Positions 54,801-63,527 of a stretch of 64,000 nt of DNA are shown piece by piece. This DNA comes from UBA1952 sp965246785 (GTDB lineage Bacteria > Bacteroidota > Bacteroidia > Chitinophagales > Chitinophagaceae). The DNA lies in assembly GCA_965246785.1 (NCBI GenBank), contig CBDFFM010000020.1, forward strand, positions 248,001 to 312,000, written 5' to 3'. The position numbers and the translations under genes were made by a program. Under the pieces are notes generated by a model. The model worked only from the letters and a program-made list of their open reading frames with translations. It was not told where the DNA came from and made no database searches. Each line of letters opens with the position of its first letter. Within the stretch, counting starts at the first letter, position 1.

Positions 54801-57800
54801 TTCCTGATACAAATCAACGGGGTCATTTGGAGGAAATACTGACCCCAACTGCGCATGAAAAGGCTTGGGCTCACGCTGTGGCAATTCATCTCCACCCGTC
54901 ACTGGCTCCCAGCTTGCTACGCCGCTACTGATAAACCCCTTTTTGTCTTCACGCTCGATAGTGTAATTGTATTCTTTTCCGTAGGAGGCCTGAAGCCCGC
55001 CACCCATCTTTACCCAGTTATCAAAAAAACTGATTTTTTTTACCCTTTGTCCCCCACCCATCTTCCGTAGCCCAGGACTGGTTAGCCGCACGAAGGCTTT
55101 TGCCAGATCTGCTTCCTTGCCAAGGGACTTATCCATATAGAACTCTAACGGGTTTTCCGCAGAATGAAATAACTCTCCAAATGAATTATACAAGCCGGTG
55201 ACCACATTTACAATATCCGAGTTCTCCGGGTCCGAACCAGGAAACATAATATGCGGTAGATTATACCTGCCTATATTCAGTGCAGTGTAAGTAATCGGAC
55301 TTGCTGGATTGCCGCTGCCTTGAAGGGGCTGCGCCTTCAATTTTATATAGCCTCTTAGATTGTCGTTCGGGCAAATGCCAATAGAATCTACCTGCGCATA
55401 TCCTTTGATAGGTTCATACTTGCCATTGCGCAATTCAACGGGCACATTATAATAGAGTAGGCCGGCACCCTTCAGATAATTATCCCGGAAACTGAGATTT
55501 GGGTTCTCTGCATTGATTCTTCTATTGAAATATAAATATAAATTAGGCTGGCTGGAAGAGTGGTATAATTCGGTCCCGTCGTCATAATTACTTGCGTGCC
55601 CTAATCCAACAAGCTTAAACATTTCCATTGCCTCCTTGTCCTGCACATATGCATAATCATCAGACTCATAGTCAACTTTAATTCCTCCCCCGGACGGAAG
55701 ACCGATATTAGTAAGCGACCAAGCTTGTGCATAATCATTGGTGGCCGGCGACTGTACGGTAAAAGGAAATTGATAGTTATTGAACTGTGTATCATTGGGT
55801 TTGTAGCTGCCCCATCTGTCTTTTGACGCACTGCTGTAAGCATAGTTTTTATCACTATATCCGAATGTATAACCCGCGCTCATGTTTATATTGGAATGCC
55901 CATAGCGCATCTGGATTTTCCGAAGCGTTAGCTTCCCAGTGTTAGCCGGGGCGTTTGGCACCCCAGGGCATAAGGTATAATCATAGCTGAATAATACTGT
56001 TTTTATTGCTTGCGCATTATTGCCATGCTCGAAGCGGTCGTGTTTATTGTACAGGACGATTGAATCCAGTTTGTAGGAACGCTGGTCACTATCTAATGCC
56101 TTGGCCAGATACTGCGCATTGTTGTAAACGAGTGCGGAATTGCTTAGAATTTTGTTGTTGACACCCTTTGCATCACTCCTGGGAGAAACATAAAATTCAG
56201 CTAGGTAATTTTTAGTTTCAACGGAATGGAGCATCCAGTTTTCACGCGAACCAATCAGGTAGGTAGCCTTATCATCATGGGTATCACTAATATATCCTGG
56301 TATATACTGTGACTTATCCGAATCTATGGGCGCGCGCCAGCGGTAATCTTTGCTCTTACGCGTATAATTAAACTTTGTATAGGTCCCCAGGTCATCGTCC
56401 GTGATGCCATCGCCAGTTACGTCAATATAATCGGAAGAAAGGACCCCGGTGAGCAGATGCGCGGACACATATGATGGTGTGACGGTTGAAGAGTAAAAGT
56501 TGTCAATACCATTTCCATTCCCTGGCTTATCATCCTGGTCAGGTTGGTAATTCACCAAATAGGTCCCCTGATTTTTTTGCGTGCTACCGATTGCGTAAAT
56601 GGTCTCGCGTTGGACATTATTAATAACGGGGAGGCCATAGATATATCGCCGTCCATCTTTCTGCACCTGGACAATTTCAGTTATTTGCGAGGGCTTGCGT
56701 TGCAGCGCGTCACCGGTACCTGCACGAGCTATCTGCGTTTTAGGAATATTGGGATAGTTCTTAAAGCCGGCAGATTCATAAGATATGATATCCTTAGTAT
56801 CCAGCAACAGTGCCGTATCTTTTAGAGCAGCATATACCGGGTAAATGTGATTTGCGCGGGTGACACGTGATGCCCCTCCGGGCTTCATAATTCCGATACC
56901 GTTCATGGCTTCAGGCTTAATAATCTGCTGGCCCCCGATGCCGTTCAGATATGACTGGTTATTCTCCGTTAATTCGCCCGCCTCTTTAAAGTAAACATTC
57001 TCATAGTAACCGCTGCTTTCCGGTGATTTAAACGGGCGGCTGTACTCATCCCAAGGCCCGGATTTTATTTCAGTCGTGGAAGTTTTATACTCGCCCCCTA
57101 CTTCAAATAACTCGCCTAAAGCACCTTCAAGATTAATATCATAAGCATGTCCGCCGCCTTCTGTCACAGGGTCATACACGCTGCCAATATCGTTACGATG
57201 CGGGCGGAAAGATCCGCCGGTGCCCTGCCCAGCCACACTATAGACATCATAAGTCAGGTGCGACTGAGGCAGAAGGTCCATTGTTGAGTTATACATTCCA
57301 TCCTTTTCTCTTGAGAAATCGAGCAAGTCGTGGCCACCCGGGTCAGCACGTTCCAGATTGAGGTAGCCATAGCTTTTACGGGAACCATCGGGTTGAAAGC
57401 CCGTTTCCATAAATGAGCCGAATATCTTTCCATGTCCGTAAAATCCAAACATCTCCCCACCTAACTTAAGCTGACCCGAATATGAGTTGGAATAGGAGGG
57501 GTTTGTAATTACAGCTGTATGATTCTGAAGGCCAATTGGTACATATGTACCTGTAGAAAAGCTGGAGCCTGCTCCCGTTGTACGCTCGCTCATGGATACT
57601 TTCACGTCCATGCTGCGGTAATTATGAGTGCCTGAACGGGGATTATAATTCCCCCCGGTATTTAAGTTAAAGCTTGCACCCGCGCTTATGTCACTAGTTG
57701 CATTGAAATTCAATCCAATTCCAATTTGAGCACCATAATTGATCGTTGCACCTGTCTGCGAACCAACAGAGGTTCCTAGGTTCAGCCCGCCGTTGAGCAT

Positions 57801-58352
57801 GGCTATGCGCGTATTCACGCCCACATTTGTCGTAAGGTCCACACTCACACCGCGATAATTACTTATGGTTAAATACCCGCCAAGGTCAGCACTAATATTT
57901 ATATTCGGATCACCGACCCCAAATGCTTCTACTCCCGCACTCAGCCCTATTTTGGTTGTTTTATCTGGCTTTACGAAATAATGCTTCTCTACTATATCTC
58001 CGGCAAACTCGTCCGGCAATCCCCGGACAGCTCGGTTTACGGCACCCGGGTTAATATTCCAACCTAGCCCAACCCAACTTGCCTCCTGCTCCATACCCAC
58101 ACCACCATGGTAGGAGATATTAATTGGATAACCCTCGACATCCAACAGCGGAATATTATAGACAAAATCACCGGTGAATAAATCCACCATATCCGTTGTA
58201 CCCACCGGCTCAAAACCCTGTGCTTCGGGCTGAACTGGTCCGGACGTAAGTGCCAGTGCCGCTGCCGGATAAACCGTTTGAAACAGCAGTAAGGCAAATA
58301 GCACCCAGCTAATCTTCCTTCTTAAGGAAGCAACAAATAAAGCCTGTATCAT
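51888..58352 (-). CDS. Giant secreted SpvB/Rhs-like shell protein (2154 aa)
   Basis: The signal peptide (WVLFALLLFQTVYPAAALA) is followed by a SpvB-like start (PEAQGFEPVGTTDMVDLFTGDFVYNIPLLDVEGYP), a glycine/asparagine-rich repetitive beta region (about 150-270), VTGDGITDDDLGTYTKFNY and a very long beta-rich body. The C-terminus has one YD-repeat unit (FYEYDAEGNLIRTKKETEQGIMT) and then stops: there is no toxin tip. This family regularly precedes the DUF6443-type Rhs gene in Bacteroidota. It probably forms a surface shell or scaffold that works with the 3415-aa toxin protein. It is co-directional and nearly contiguous with the genes on both sides. Confidence 0.85.
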   Translation of the reverse strand: MIQALFVASLRRKISWVLFALLLFQTVYPAAALALTSGPVQPEAQGFEPVGTTDMVDLFTGDFVYNIPLLDVEGYPINISYHGGVGMEQEASWVGLGWNINPGAVNRAVRGLPDEFAGDIVEKHYFVKPDKTTKIGLSAGVEAFGVGDPNINISADLGGYLTISNYRGVSVDLTTNVGVNTRIAMLNGGLNLGTSVGSQTGATINYGAQIGIGLNFNATSDISAGASFNLNTGGNYNPRSGTHNYRSMDVKVSMSERTTGAGSSFSTGTYVPIGLQNHTAVITNPSYSNSYSGQLKLGGEMFGFYGHGKIFGSFMETGFQPDGSRKSYGYLNLERADPGGHDLLDFSREKDGMYNSTMDLLPQSHLTYDVYSVAGQGTGGSFRPHRNDIGSVYDPVTEGGGHAYDINLEGALGELFEVGGEYKTSTTEIKSGPWDEYSRPFKSPESSGYYENVYFKEAGELTENNQSYLNGIGGQQIIKPEAMNGIGIMKPGGASRVTRANHIYPVYAALKDTALLLDTKDIISYESAGFKNYPNIPKTQIARAGTGDALQRKPSQITEIVQVQKDGRRYIYGLPVINNVQRETIYAIGSTQKNQGTYLVNYQPDQDDKPGNGNGIDNFYSSTVTPSYVSAHLLTGVLSSDYIDVTGDGITDDDLGTYTKFNYTRKSKDYRWRAPIDSDKSQYIPGYISDTHDDKATYLIGSRENWMLHSVETKNYLAEFYVSPRSDAKGVNNKILSNSALVYNNAQYLAKALDSDQRSYKLDSIVLYNKHDRFEHGNNAQAIKTVLFSYDYTLCPGVPNAPANTGKLTLRKIQMRYGHSNINMSAGYTFGYSDKNYAYSSASKDRWGSYKPNDTQFNNYQFPFTVQSPATNDYAQAWSLTNIGLPSGGGIKVDYESDDYAYVQDKEAMEMFKLVGLGHASNYDDGTELYHSSSQPNLYLYFNRRINAENPNLSFRDNYLKGAGLLYYNVPVELRNGKYEPIKGYAQVDSIGICPNDNLRGYIKLKAQPLQGSGNPASPITYTALNIGRYNLPHIMFPGSDPENSDIVNVVTGLYNSFGELFHSAENPLEFYMDKSLGKEADLAKAFVRLTSPGLRKMGGGQRVKKISFFDNWVKMGGGLQASYGKEYNYTIEREDKKGFISSGVASWEPVTGGDELPQREPKPFHAQLGSVFPPNDPVDLYQELPIGESFYPAPIVGYRKVTARSIHQTEGRSSQFEDVNYFYTAKEYPVSAQYSSINKGDNNAFKLQNTKIDEWATQGFVITLNDMHGKPLNTEHWVLKPDTSANSRELITYQHNEYQGVPGQLNNDVPVFSYSPMQGKLNISSKKLGLETDITVDTRKKYERTETDDYSVNVNGFVVGVVPIVIPLPYPWGFENSVTFKSATVTKIVQQYGILNKVTSYNQGAITELRNEVFDAQTGNALVTSLNNEFKDKQYSVSYPAHWAYKEMGPSYENQNLQGVFSSVKVDTFGDYVKRFANYNGAYSYSYPLPSNMPVGLAPVDNDLPMYKPGDQVMLQLGNPGALRSWVMGYTSDSSHCYVVLATREPYEATGDWSIGHTIANVGYRVVQSGNRNRLGESIEHYTTTNAGNIFPSLKDNLPDLLSLSASRYNHNLSQVYAANLTSDSLNPFVTGKVGIYRPQMEVLNLTNRNYNTGASRTAGLFKSASYWKTELDTLAYCQYAADTDSVFTGCALDTFKVLPAPATSTNMYSDTIRFYFVPKLTRGCDSQRISIERWDTPSHTFYHYVFSPTTGPIYLPHIPSFLNGDKAIMGIHYDNGCCSISFYIDYNGTVTPIAVGQLTGSASVTWPGTWYNSTPGPYTGNIGSITALPRRVTKKILLGKVGRYAGSDNENWVKTNEVTKYNWYGAELENKEEGIGYNSAVYGYNQQLPACVAKNARAGEVLFDGFEDYALLQAKPSMRKQYMQLLYSPFAAYLGNMTGLGSLYQISTLAGTNSMPYSISTAETHSGTYSLKTDNTVIIPLSGYAANAKGYSFGLDTGQSYVASIWMRPQSIGTGALTQGYGAHISVIMDTVISSTPSAAKLTNLFVSKSNIIDGWQQYELNFRVPAGYKSFKLSLDGSNYYDDLRIYPAQSNSKAFVYHPVTRKLMATLDENNYATFYEYDAEGNLIRTKKETEQGIMTLSESRGTHYKMP

Positions 58353-58375
58353 GAATGCAGATTTGAATGGTGTAG

Positions 58376-58915
58376 TTACAGTAGACTGCAGGAGAGGGTG
58401 TCGTGGGAAAAGATTTTGTCCATATAGAGTAGTCGCATACTGACGCCTCTTTTTTTGCTTTTATGTGCCATGCTGCTTATGTCATAACCTACATTGATTG
58501 TCTCAAAAGGCACAGCGTTATAATTGTTTTCGAAGGAGTAGTACACAGGGTAAGCGATACTGTTCCCACTTATCAACACCAAGTCATTTTTTGCCTGGTT
58601 AAGGAGGTATTCATAGAGCACATTATACTGCTCCAAGCTTCTACCCTGCCTGCGCAGCGGACTAATATTATCTTCTGCATTGATGATGCGGATGCTGAGG
58701 ATAATTTGCTTCTTGTTCTTCAGCGGTTTTTTCTGCCATGCCTCATTTGTCAGTATATATATATTGTATTTCACCCATCCACGTGTATAGTTGCCAAGCA
58801 ATAGTTTGGCGTTGCCGGCATTTTCGTGCATAAATGCAGCATGCTTGCAACCTGCAACGAGTAGCAGTGCTGCACAGATGCACCAACGTAAATACCTGTT
58901 CATATTCATCGCCAA
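58376..58915 (-). CDS. Lipoprotein of the giant-protein operon
   Basis: The product has 179 residues. The lipobox is LLVAGC (Cys23). The mature domain (YTRGWVKYNIYILTNEAWQKKPLKN ... LLNQAKNDLVLISGNSIAYPVYYSFENN) resembles a small periplasmic or outer-membrane accessory. No family is recognised. It lies 9 nt after the accessory surface protein gene and 23 nt before the 2154-aa gene. It is a plausible part of the outer-membrane assembly that exports or anchors the giant proteins. Confidence 0.75.
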   Translation of the reverse strand: MAMNMNRYLRWCICAALLLVAGCKHAAFMHENAGNAKLLLGNYTRGWVKYNIYILTNEAWQKKPLKNKKQIILSIRIINAEDNISPLRRQGRSLEQYNVLYEYLLNQAKNDLVLISGNSIAYPVYYSFENNYNAVPFETINVGYDISSMAHKSKKRGVSMRLLYMDKIFSHDTLSCSLL

Positions 58916-58924
58916 TGATTGTTA

Positions 58925-60086
58925 TTATAAATAATCCGGGTTGACATAGCGCATCAGCAGTTGATAGTGCTGTCCCCTGCGGTCTGTTATTTCCAGCGTA
59001 TATCTCGCTAAGTGCTTCATGTTACCCTGGCTAGCCAACTCAATCTCTATGCGATTGTCGCCAAGTCGGACTTTTATTTGTTGCTGGCCGATTCTTACGG
59101 TCTCACCATGGGCATTCTTTAGGGTGATGTTAAGGACATCCTCTTGATTCTCTTCCAAGACGTATTTGAGTTTTACCTTGCCCACGGCATAATAGGCTGC
59201 GGTGTTTTGCTCTTTGCGTATGTCAACAAAAGGGCTTTCTCTAGGGATACCAACTAATTCACTATCCTCGACAATGGTGAACTTCCATGGTTCCGCACCA
59301 CCGAGCAGAATGCCTTTATAGTAAGCGTCCACCGTCCATGCATAAGGCTGAAAAGTTTTCAGCGGTGTGCCATACAGCGGATATGTTGTCGTGGTCTGCG
59401 GTAAATTGCTTTCGGTATAAACGGGGTTGTTCCTTACGACCGCATTAACCATATTCTGACCCGCCTTTATTTCAGCAACCCGGATGCGGTAGGTAAGCTG
59501 CGAGGCAAAGGGATAGTTCGCTATCCACGAAAACACCGGGTAATGCTCATGCAGCTTCGCACCATCCTCAGGGTCAACCAGGTTAATCAGGAACAGGTCT
59601 TCCGATTTACCATAAAGACACTCACTGACTTCTGCTCCCGGAATCAGCTCCCCATTGCTACCCGTAGGCGCGATGCTCACGCAATACTCATAGGTGCCCT
59701 GCGGTAGTACACGGTACTCCTGAAAGAGCTCCCGGAACGCGGCGCCCGAAAAGCTCCATTCAGGCCGGAGCGAAGCGCCTTCAAACCTGTTTAGCCCCCG
59801 GCCGTACCGTAGTACGAACGGTATAGGTAAAGTAATGCCCGCCATCGCGGTAGCGCAGGCTGCCTTTCACGACCGCTTCCGTTACTGCCGCTATATTGGA
59901 CTGCAGGGTAAAGCCAAACACGTTATCCGGGGTAAGTGCGACACCGTCCAGAGGAGAAAGGTTCAGCATCAGGCCTGTTTGCGCCTGGCCCCTGCCTGCG
60001 GCTACCAAAAGCACCAGCAGGACACAGAAAGGGCGCAGCAGCTGCAGTGCGTGGCCTGTTTTTACGTGAGGTTGTCGCATGGACAC
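58925..60086 (-). CDS. Secreted accessory protein, interrupted by one +1 frameshift
   Basis: The N-terminal part, from the ATG at 60086, has a signal peptide (LRPFCVLLVLLVAAGRGQAQ) and LSPLDGVALTPDNVFGF. It is broken at the CCCCC run 59795-59799 (GGGGG in the coding sense), after TVRTTVRPG. The second frame continues with LNRFEGASLRPEWSFSGAAF, RELFQEYRVLPQGTYEYCV and Ig/FN3-like beta strands to the stop at 58925. Removing one base restores a 386-residue protein. The family (surface protein with PQGTYEYCV-type motifs) accompanies Rhs-like operons in Bacteroidota, as far as I recognise it. Decay and sequence error cannot be separated here. Confidence 0.8.
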
Positions 60087-60121
60087 TTGTTTTAGAGGGT
60101 CACCTGTTCCTTTCTATACTT

Positions 60122-63100
60122 TTATCCGTTTACCTTCATTCTGAACTGCCAGATAAGCTCTATGCTGCCGCTTACCAATTGACGCCAGCTCATCGGTTCA
60201 GCCGCCGTGTTTCCGCTACCGCTATCCTTGCCTACGGCCCCGCTGTATCCCGCCAGCCGGTAGCTGCTATAGCGCGTGCTTATTCTTGCCGTTAGTGGCG
60301 CCCCCTTCATCCGGTAGCTCAGCCCGCCGTTCAGCCCCCATTTGGAAAGCCCGAAGGGCGCGAACCCGATGTCGGCTCCCCCACTCACGCTTGCCGTCTT
60401 TGAAAGTGCGTAGCTAACGCTGCCTGTTCCGAAGGTGGTGCGCACATGGGCCGGTTTCAGGGAATCACTCTTGTAGCCGCCACTGCTGGTGTTGAGCAGG
60501 CTCTGCCCGGTGGATAGCATGACCATCCAGACCTTATCGGTATAAATCGCATTCAACTGCACCAGGTCTGCTCCGTAGCTCACGCTGTCGCTATGTGAGG
60601 TACTGCGGTTCAGCACTGCGCTGAACCGGTAGGAGACCCCGCCCGGCCGCTTAATCTGGTATGTCGCCTTGCCGGCCCATACCGCCCCCTGCAGGGGCCG
60701 CTGCGGCACTGCCAGCGTATCGTTATAGGAGCGGAAGGTGGCAAAGGGCTTATAAGACAGTGATACGGAAGGATACTGCTTTGAGTGGGTTGCTACTTCA
60801 AAGCCCCAGCGGTTGTTGCCGCCTGTTGCGTACAGGTTCTGCTGCTGCATATGGTTGAACTCAATACCCGCGGTCAGGAAATTATGGAAGAAGGTGCCCT
60901 TTACACCGGTCTTATAGAGGTCAGTGCCGGCGATACCTACCGGCAGGGTGCTGTTCTGGAAGTTCCTGCCGCCGTGCTCATAGCCTTCGGTAAGGGTGAG
61001 TGGTGTTTTGGGTATGCGGCCTTCACCGCTGAGATGCCAGGCAATGCGGTCGGCATCTAAGCTGCCGGAAAGCTGCTGGCCGCTGCCGTTTCGGAAGGAG
61101 GTGGCGATTTCTCCTTCCAAACTTACCGCCCTGGCTATTATGCCCTCATAGGTAGCCGATACAATGTGCACCGGAGAGCGGAAGGTGGGCAGTGCTATAT
61201 CCGCGTTCCTGAAAAAGTCGTTGTCACGCAACATGCTCTTTGACGGCGTATAGCCATAGTACACCACCCCTGCCTTCTGGCCTTTGGCGGGACTGAAGAG
61301 CATCCGCCCTGAATAGGTCGTGTACTTGTCCAGCCCGCCGTCCCTGCCTGCGTATTCTGTCTTGCCGACCGTCATCCCTATTTGGGCAAAGCCTATGTCG
61401 TAGCCCACATCAAGGCCCGTCATCTGCTGGCCGGCAGCGGTGTATTTAGAGGTGTATTTGGAGAAGATGCCGGCATCAAGATTGGTAAGGCCGGCTATGA
61501 ATGTTTTGGCCTTTCCTTCAGGCAGCAGACCGGAGGCCGATTTAGCCATCTGTTTGTAAGTGGTCTCGTCTCCCCCTTTGAGACCCGCCACCTTGCTGTA
61601 GGCAAGGGCGGAATCAAAGTAGGCGGTGTTCTTATACTGTGCGAGCAGGGCCTGGTACTTTTCTATCTGGGCCGCTGTCTTCTGAATCTGCTCGTACTTT
61701 TTCATCGACCGGTCGTAAAGACGGCTAGCCGAGTCTTTCATGAGCGCCGCTTTCTGCTCGGACGCTTTTGCTTTTGCTACCGCTGCCCTGGAGTTGCCGG
61801 CAGAATCCATTTTGCCTTCAGCGCTACCAATGAGCGCAGCGGTATCCTGCATTTTCCTGGCAAGGGTCGCTTCTATCTGCGCCCTCAGCGCTTCGGAACT
61901 CATGGCGCCTGTTCGTGTTTCTGTCGCCCCACCTTTGTCCGTAATGCCGGATACGTTTGCGATGCTGCCAATGGGAAGGCCTGCCTCGCGCAGCATATCA
62001 ACAGTCATACGGTCTTTAGAACCCTGCAGGTTGCTGAGGTAAGAGCCATAGACCTGCTCCAGCCCTTTGCCTTTGGCAACCGTTTGCGTGAACTGGCTGC
62101 GGTAGCCCGTGATAAGCTTCATGAGCTTGTCCTTGGCGCGGTCAGCATCGTAGTGCATGCGGATGTAGCTGCCCTTTACCAGGCGGTGCGCGTCCTGAGT
62201 TGTATAGTAACCTTCCATGCTTACCGGGATGTCTGCTACTTCCGTCTCGACCCTTCCCCTGACTTCGTAGTAGTTATTGTCCTGAGCGGAGTATTCTGGT
62301 TGGCCGTTGGAGAAGTTGCCCGTCATGGCCAGCTCGCCGCTTAGCTCTTTGTCTTCCTTATGGGCTATGGATAACTCACGCACCTGAGAAAACAGAGAGC
62401 GGTAGCTTTCCAGCTCTGTACCGGCAAATGAAGAGATATTGCCGGAGATGCGGGACTGCTGCCGGCGGATCTGGGCAGTTGCGGACTGGGCTGCCTCCAG
62501 CTCATACCGGCCTACGAACCAGTCTTCGTACCAGAGGCTGACATACGACTTATCGCCGCGCTGCTCTGTATGCGGTGTCAGGCCGCGGCTCCTGAAGAGG
62601 CGGCTTATGCGGCCGGCGCTGCGCTCCATCGCTTTGGCGGCCGGGGCGTTTGAAATCTTCTGGGATGCAGCGCCTGAAAGCTTGGCGAAGATTCCCTTTT
62701 GCTTATCCGGGTCAGGCGCCAGGATGCTGCTTATGCTTCTGCTTATGGGCGAGGTCGGCGGCAGCGTGGAATCCGACTGTAGCTGAAATATACGGTTTAG
62801 GGATGTGCCGGAATCGGTAGTAATAGAGATGTATATCCGGTAGGAGCCGGCCGGCACAGTGCCGCAGGAGCGGAGGATGTTGTAGAACTGCGGGTGTACG
62901 ATGCTTCCGGAGCCGTTAGGGCCAAACGGAAAGGAAATGACGTGCGCTCCTTCTGAAGCCATAAGCGTCAAGTCTTGCCGGCTGTAGACGCAGACGCTGT
63001 CGGTAGACGTCGTATAGCGGTAGCAGGCAAACCGAAGCGTTCCGCTTAGTCTGGATGCGGTGGAGAGTTGTATGTCCTGGGTCAGCTTTTTGCCGGTGCC

Positions 63101-63259
63101 GAAATAGGCGAAGTCAACGCCGACACGGGTGGCAGAATCGTTGCTGTTCTTTGCTGAAGCAACGGAGCAAGAAATCAATACGATTATGCATATGCATCCT
63201 ATTGGACGCAACATAAAGCGCGTCTGACAGCGTAGCTCGGCAAAAGAGTTTTCTTGCAT
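60122..63259 (-). CDS. Outer-membrane beta-barrel protein with coiled coil, candidate exporter
   Basis: The product has 1045 residues (a start at 63214, MLRPIGC, would put the signal peptide IGCICIIVLISCSVASA at the very N-terminus). An N-terminal beta domain is followed by an Ala/Lys-rich coiled-coil stretch (about 470-570, AAVAKAKASEQKAALMKDSA). The C-terminal 400 residues consist of alternating strands (GVVYYGYTPSKS, VSATYEGIIARAVSLEGEIA, WRQLVSGSIELIWQFRMKVNG), consistent with an outer-membrane barrel. It heads the run of accessory and giant genes with a 35-nt spacing to the next gene. By position it may be the dedicated outer-membrane component for the giant proteins, which lack T9SS tails. 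That role is inferred. Confidence 0.75.
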   Translation of the reverse strand: MQENSFAELRCQTRFMLRPIGCICIIVLISCSVASAKNSNDSATRVGVDFAYFGTGKKLTQDIQLSTASRLSGTLRFACYRYTTSTDSVCVYSRQDLTLMASEGAHVISFPFGPNGSGSIVHPQFYNILRSCGTVPAGSYRIYISITTDSGTSLNRIFQLQSDSTLPPTSPISRSISSILAPDPDKQKGIFAKLSGAASQKISNAPAAKAMERSAGRISRLFRSRGLTPHTEQRGDKSYVSLWYEDWFVGRYELEAAQSATAQIRRQQSRISGNISSFAGTELESYRSLFSQVRELSIAHKEDKELSGELAMTGNFSNGQPEYSAQDNNYYEVRGRVETEVADIPVSMEGYYTTQDAHRLVKGSYIRMHYDADRAKDKLMKLITGYRSQFTQTVAKGKGLEQVYGSYLSNLQGSKDRMTVDMLREAGLPIGSIANVSGITDKGGATETRTGAMSSEALRAQIEATLARKMQDTAALIGSAEGKMDSAGNSRAAVAKAKASEQKAALMKDSASRLYDRSMKKYEQIQKTAAQIEKYQALLAQYKNTAYFDSALAYSKVAGLKGGDETTYKQMAKSASGLLPEGKAKTFIAGLTNLDAGIFSKYTSKYTAAGQQMTGLDVGYDIGFAQIGMTVGKTEYAGRDGGLDKYTTYSGRMLFSPAKGQKAGVVYYGYTPSKSMLRDNDFFRNADIALPTFRSPVHIVSATYEGIIARAVSLEGEIATSFRNGSGQQLSGSLDADRIAWHLSGEGRIPKTPLTLTEGYEHGGRNFQNSTLPVGIAGTDLYKTGVKGTFFHNFLTAGIEFNHMQQQNLYATGGNNRWGFEVATHSKQYPSVSLSYKPFATFRSYNDTLAVPQRPLQGAVWAGKATYQIKRPGGVSYRFSAVLNRSTSHSDSVSYGADLVQLNAIYTDKVWMVMLSTGQSLLNTSSGGYKSDSLKPAHVRTTFGTGSVSYALSKTASVSGGADIGFAPFGLSKWGLNGGLSYRMKGAPLTARISTRYSSYRLAGYSGAVGKDSGSGNTAAEPMSWRQLVSGSIELIWQFRMKVNG

Positions 63260-63501
63260 AAGTTGGGCGCAAGAAAAAATTGGTTAGGAATGAATGCCTA
63301 CTACCTGTCTGAATATATTGGCTACACGCTTTGCATCTTATTAACGGGCTAAATGTATATCTCTTCAGCAAAGATTTATACCGTTTTTTAACGGTATTTA
63401 TGCAACATAATTTTATTTAATTAGTTTTCTATTGCTAGTAAGCGTATTTACCTTATTAAAAACCGTGTTGAGGATAACAATGCATCGGGAGACTTAATTT
63501 A

Positions 63502-63517
63502 CCAAGAATAATCTTGG
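63502..63517. promoter_or_regulatory. Palindrome upstream of the barrel/Rhs operon
   Basis: CCAAGAATAATCTTGG has perfect 6-bp arms and lies 243 nt upstream of 63259, between two leftward genes. No good -7 box occurs at 22-23 nt on the minus strand. The extended dyad (63501-63518) followed by GCTTTTTT also resembles a plus-strand terminator. Confidence 0.5.
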
Positions 63518-63527
63518 TGCTTTTTTA

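Noticed and set aside
63501..63526. Intrinsic terminator reading rightward
   Set aside because: The stem and T-run look good, but no rightward gene precedes it; the dyad is better explained as a member of the palindrome family, though a double role is possible.
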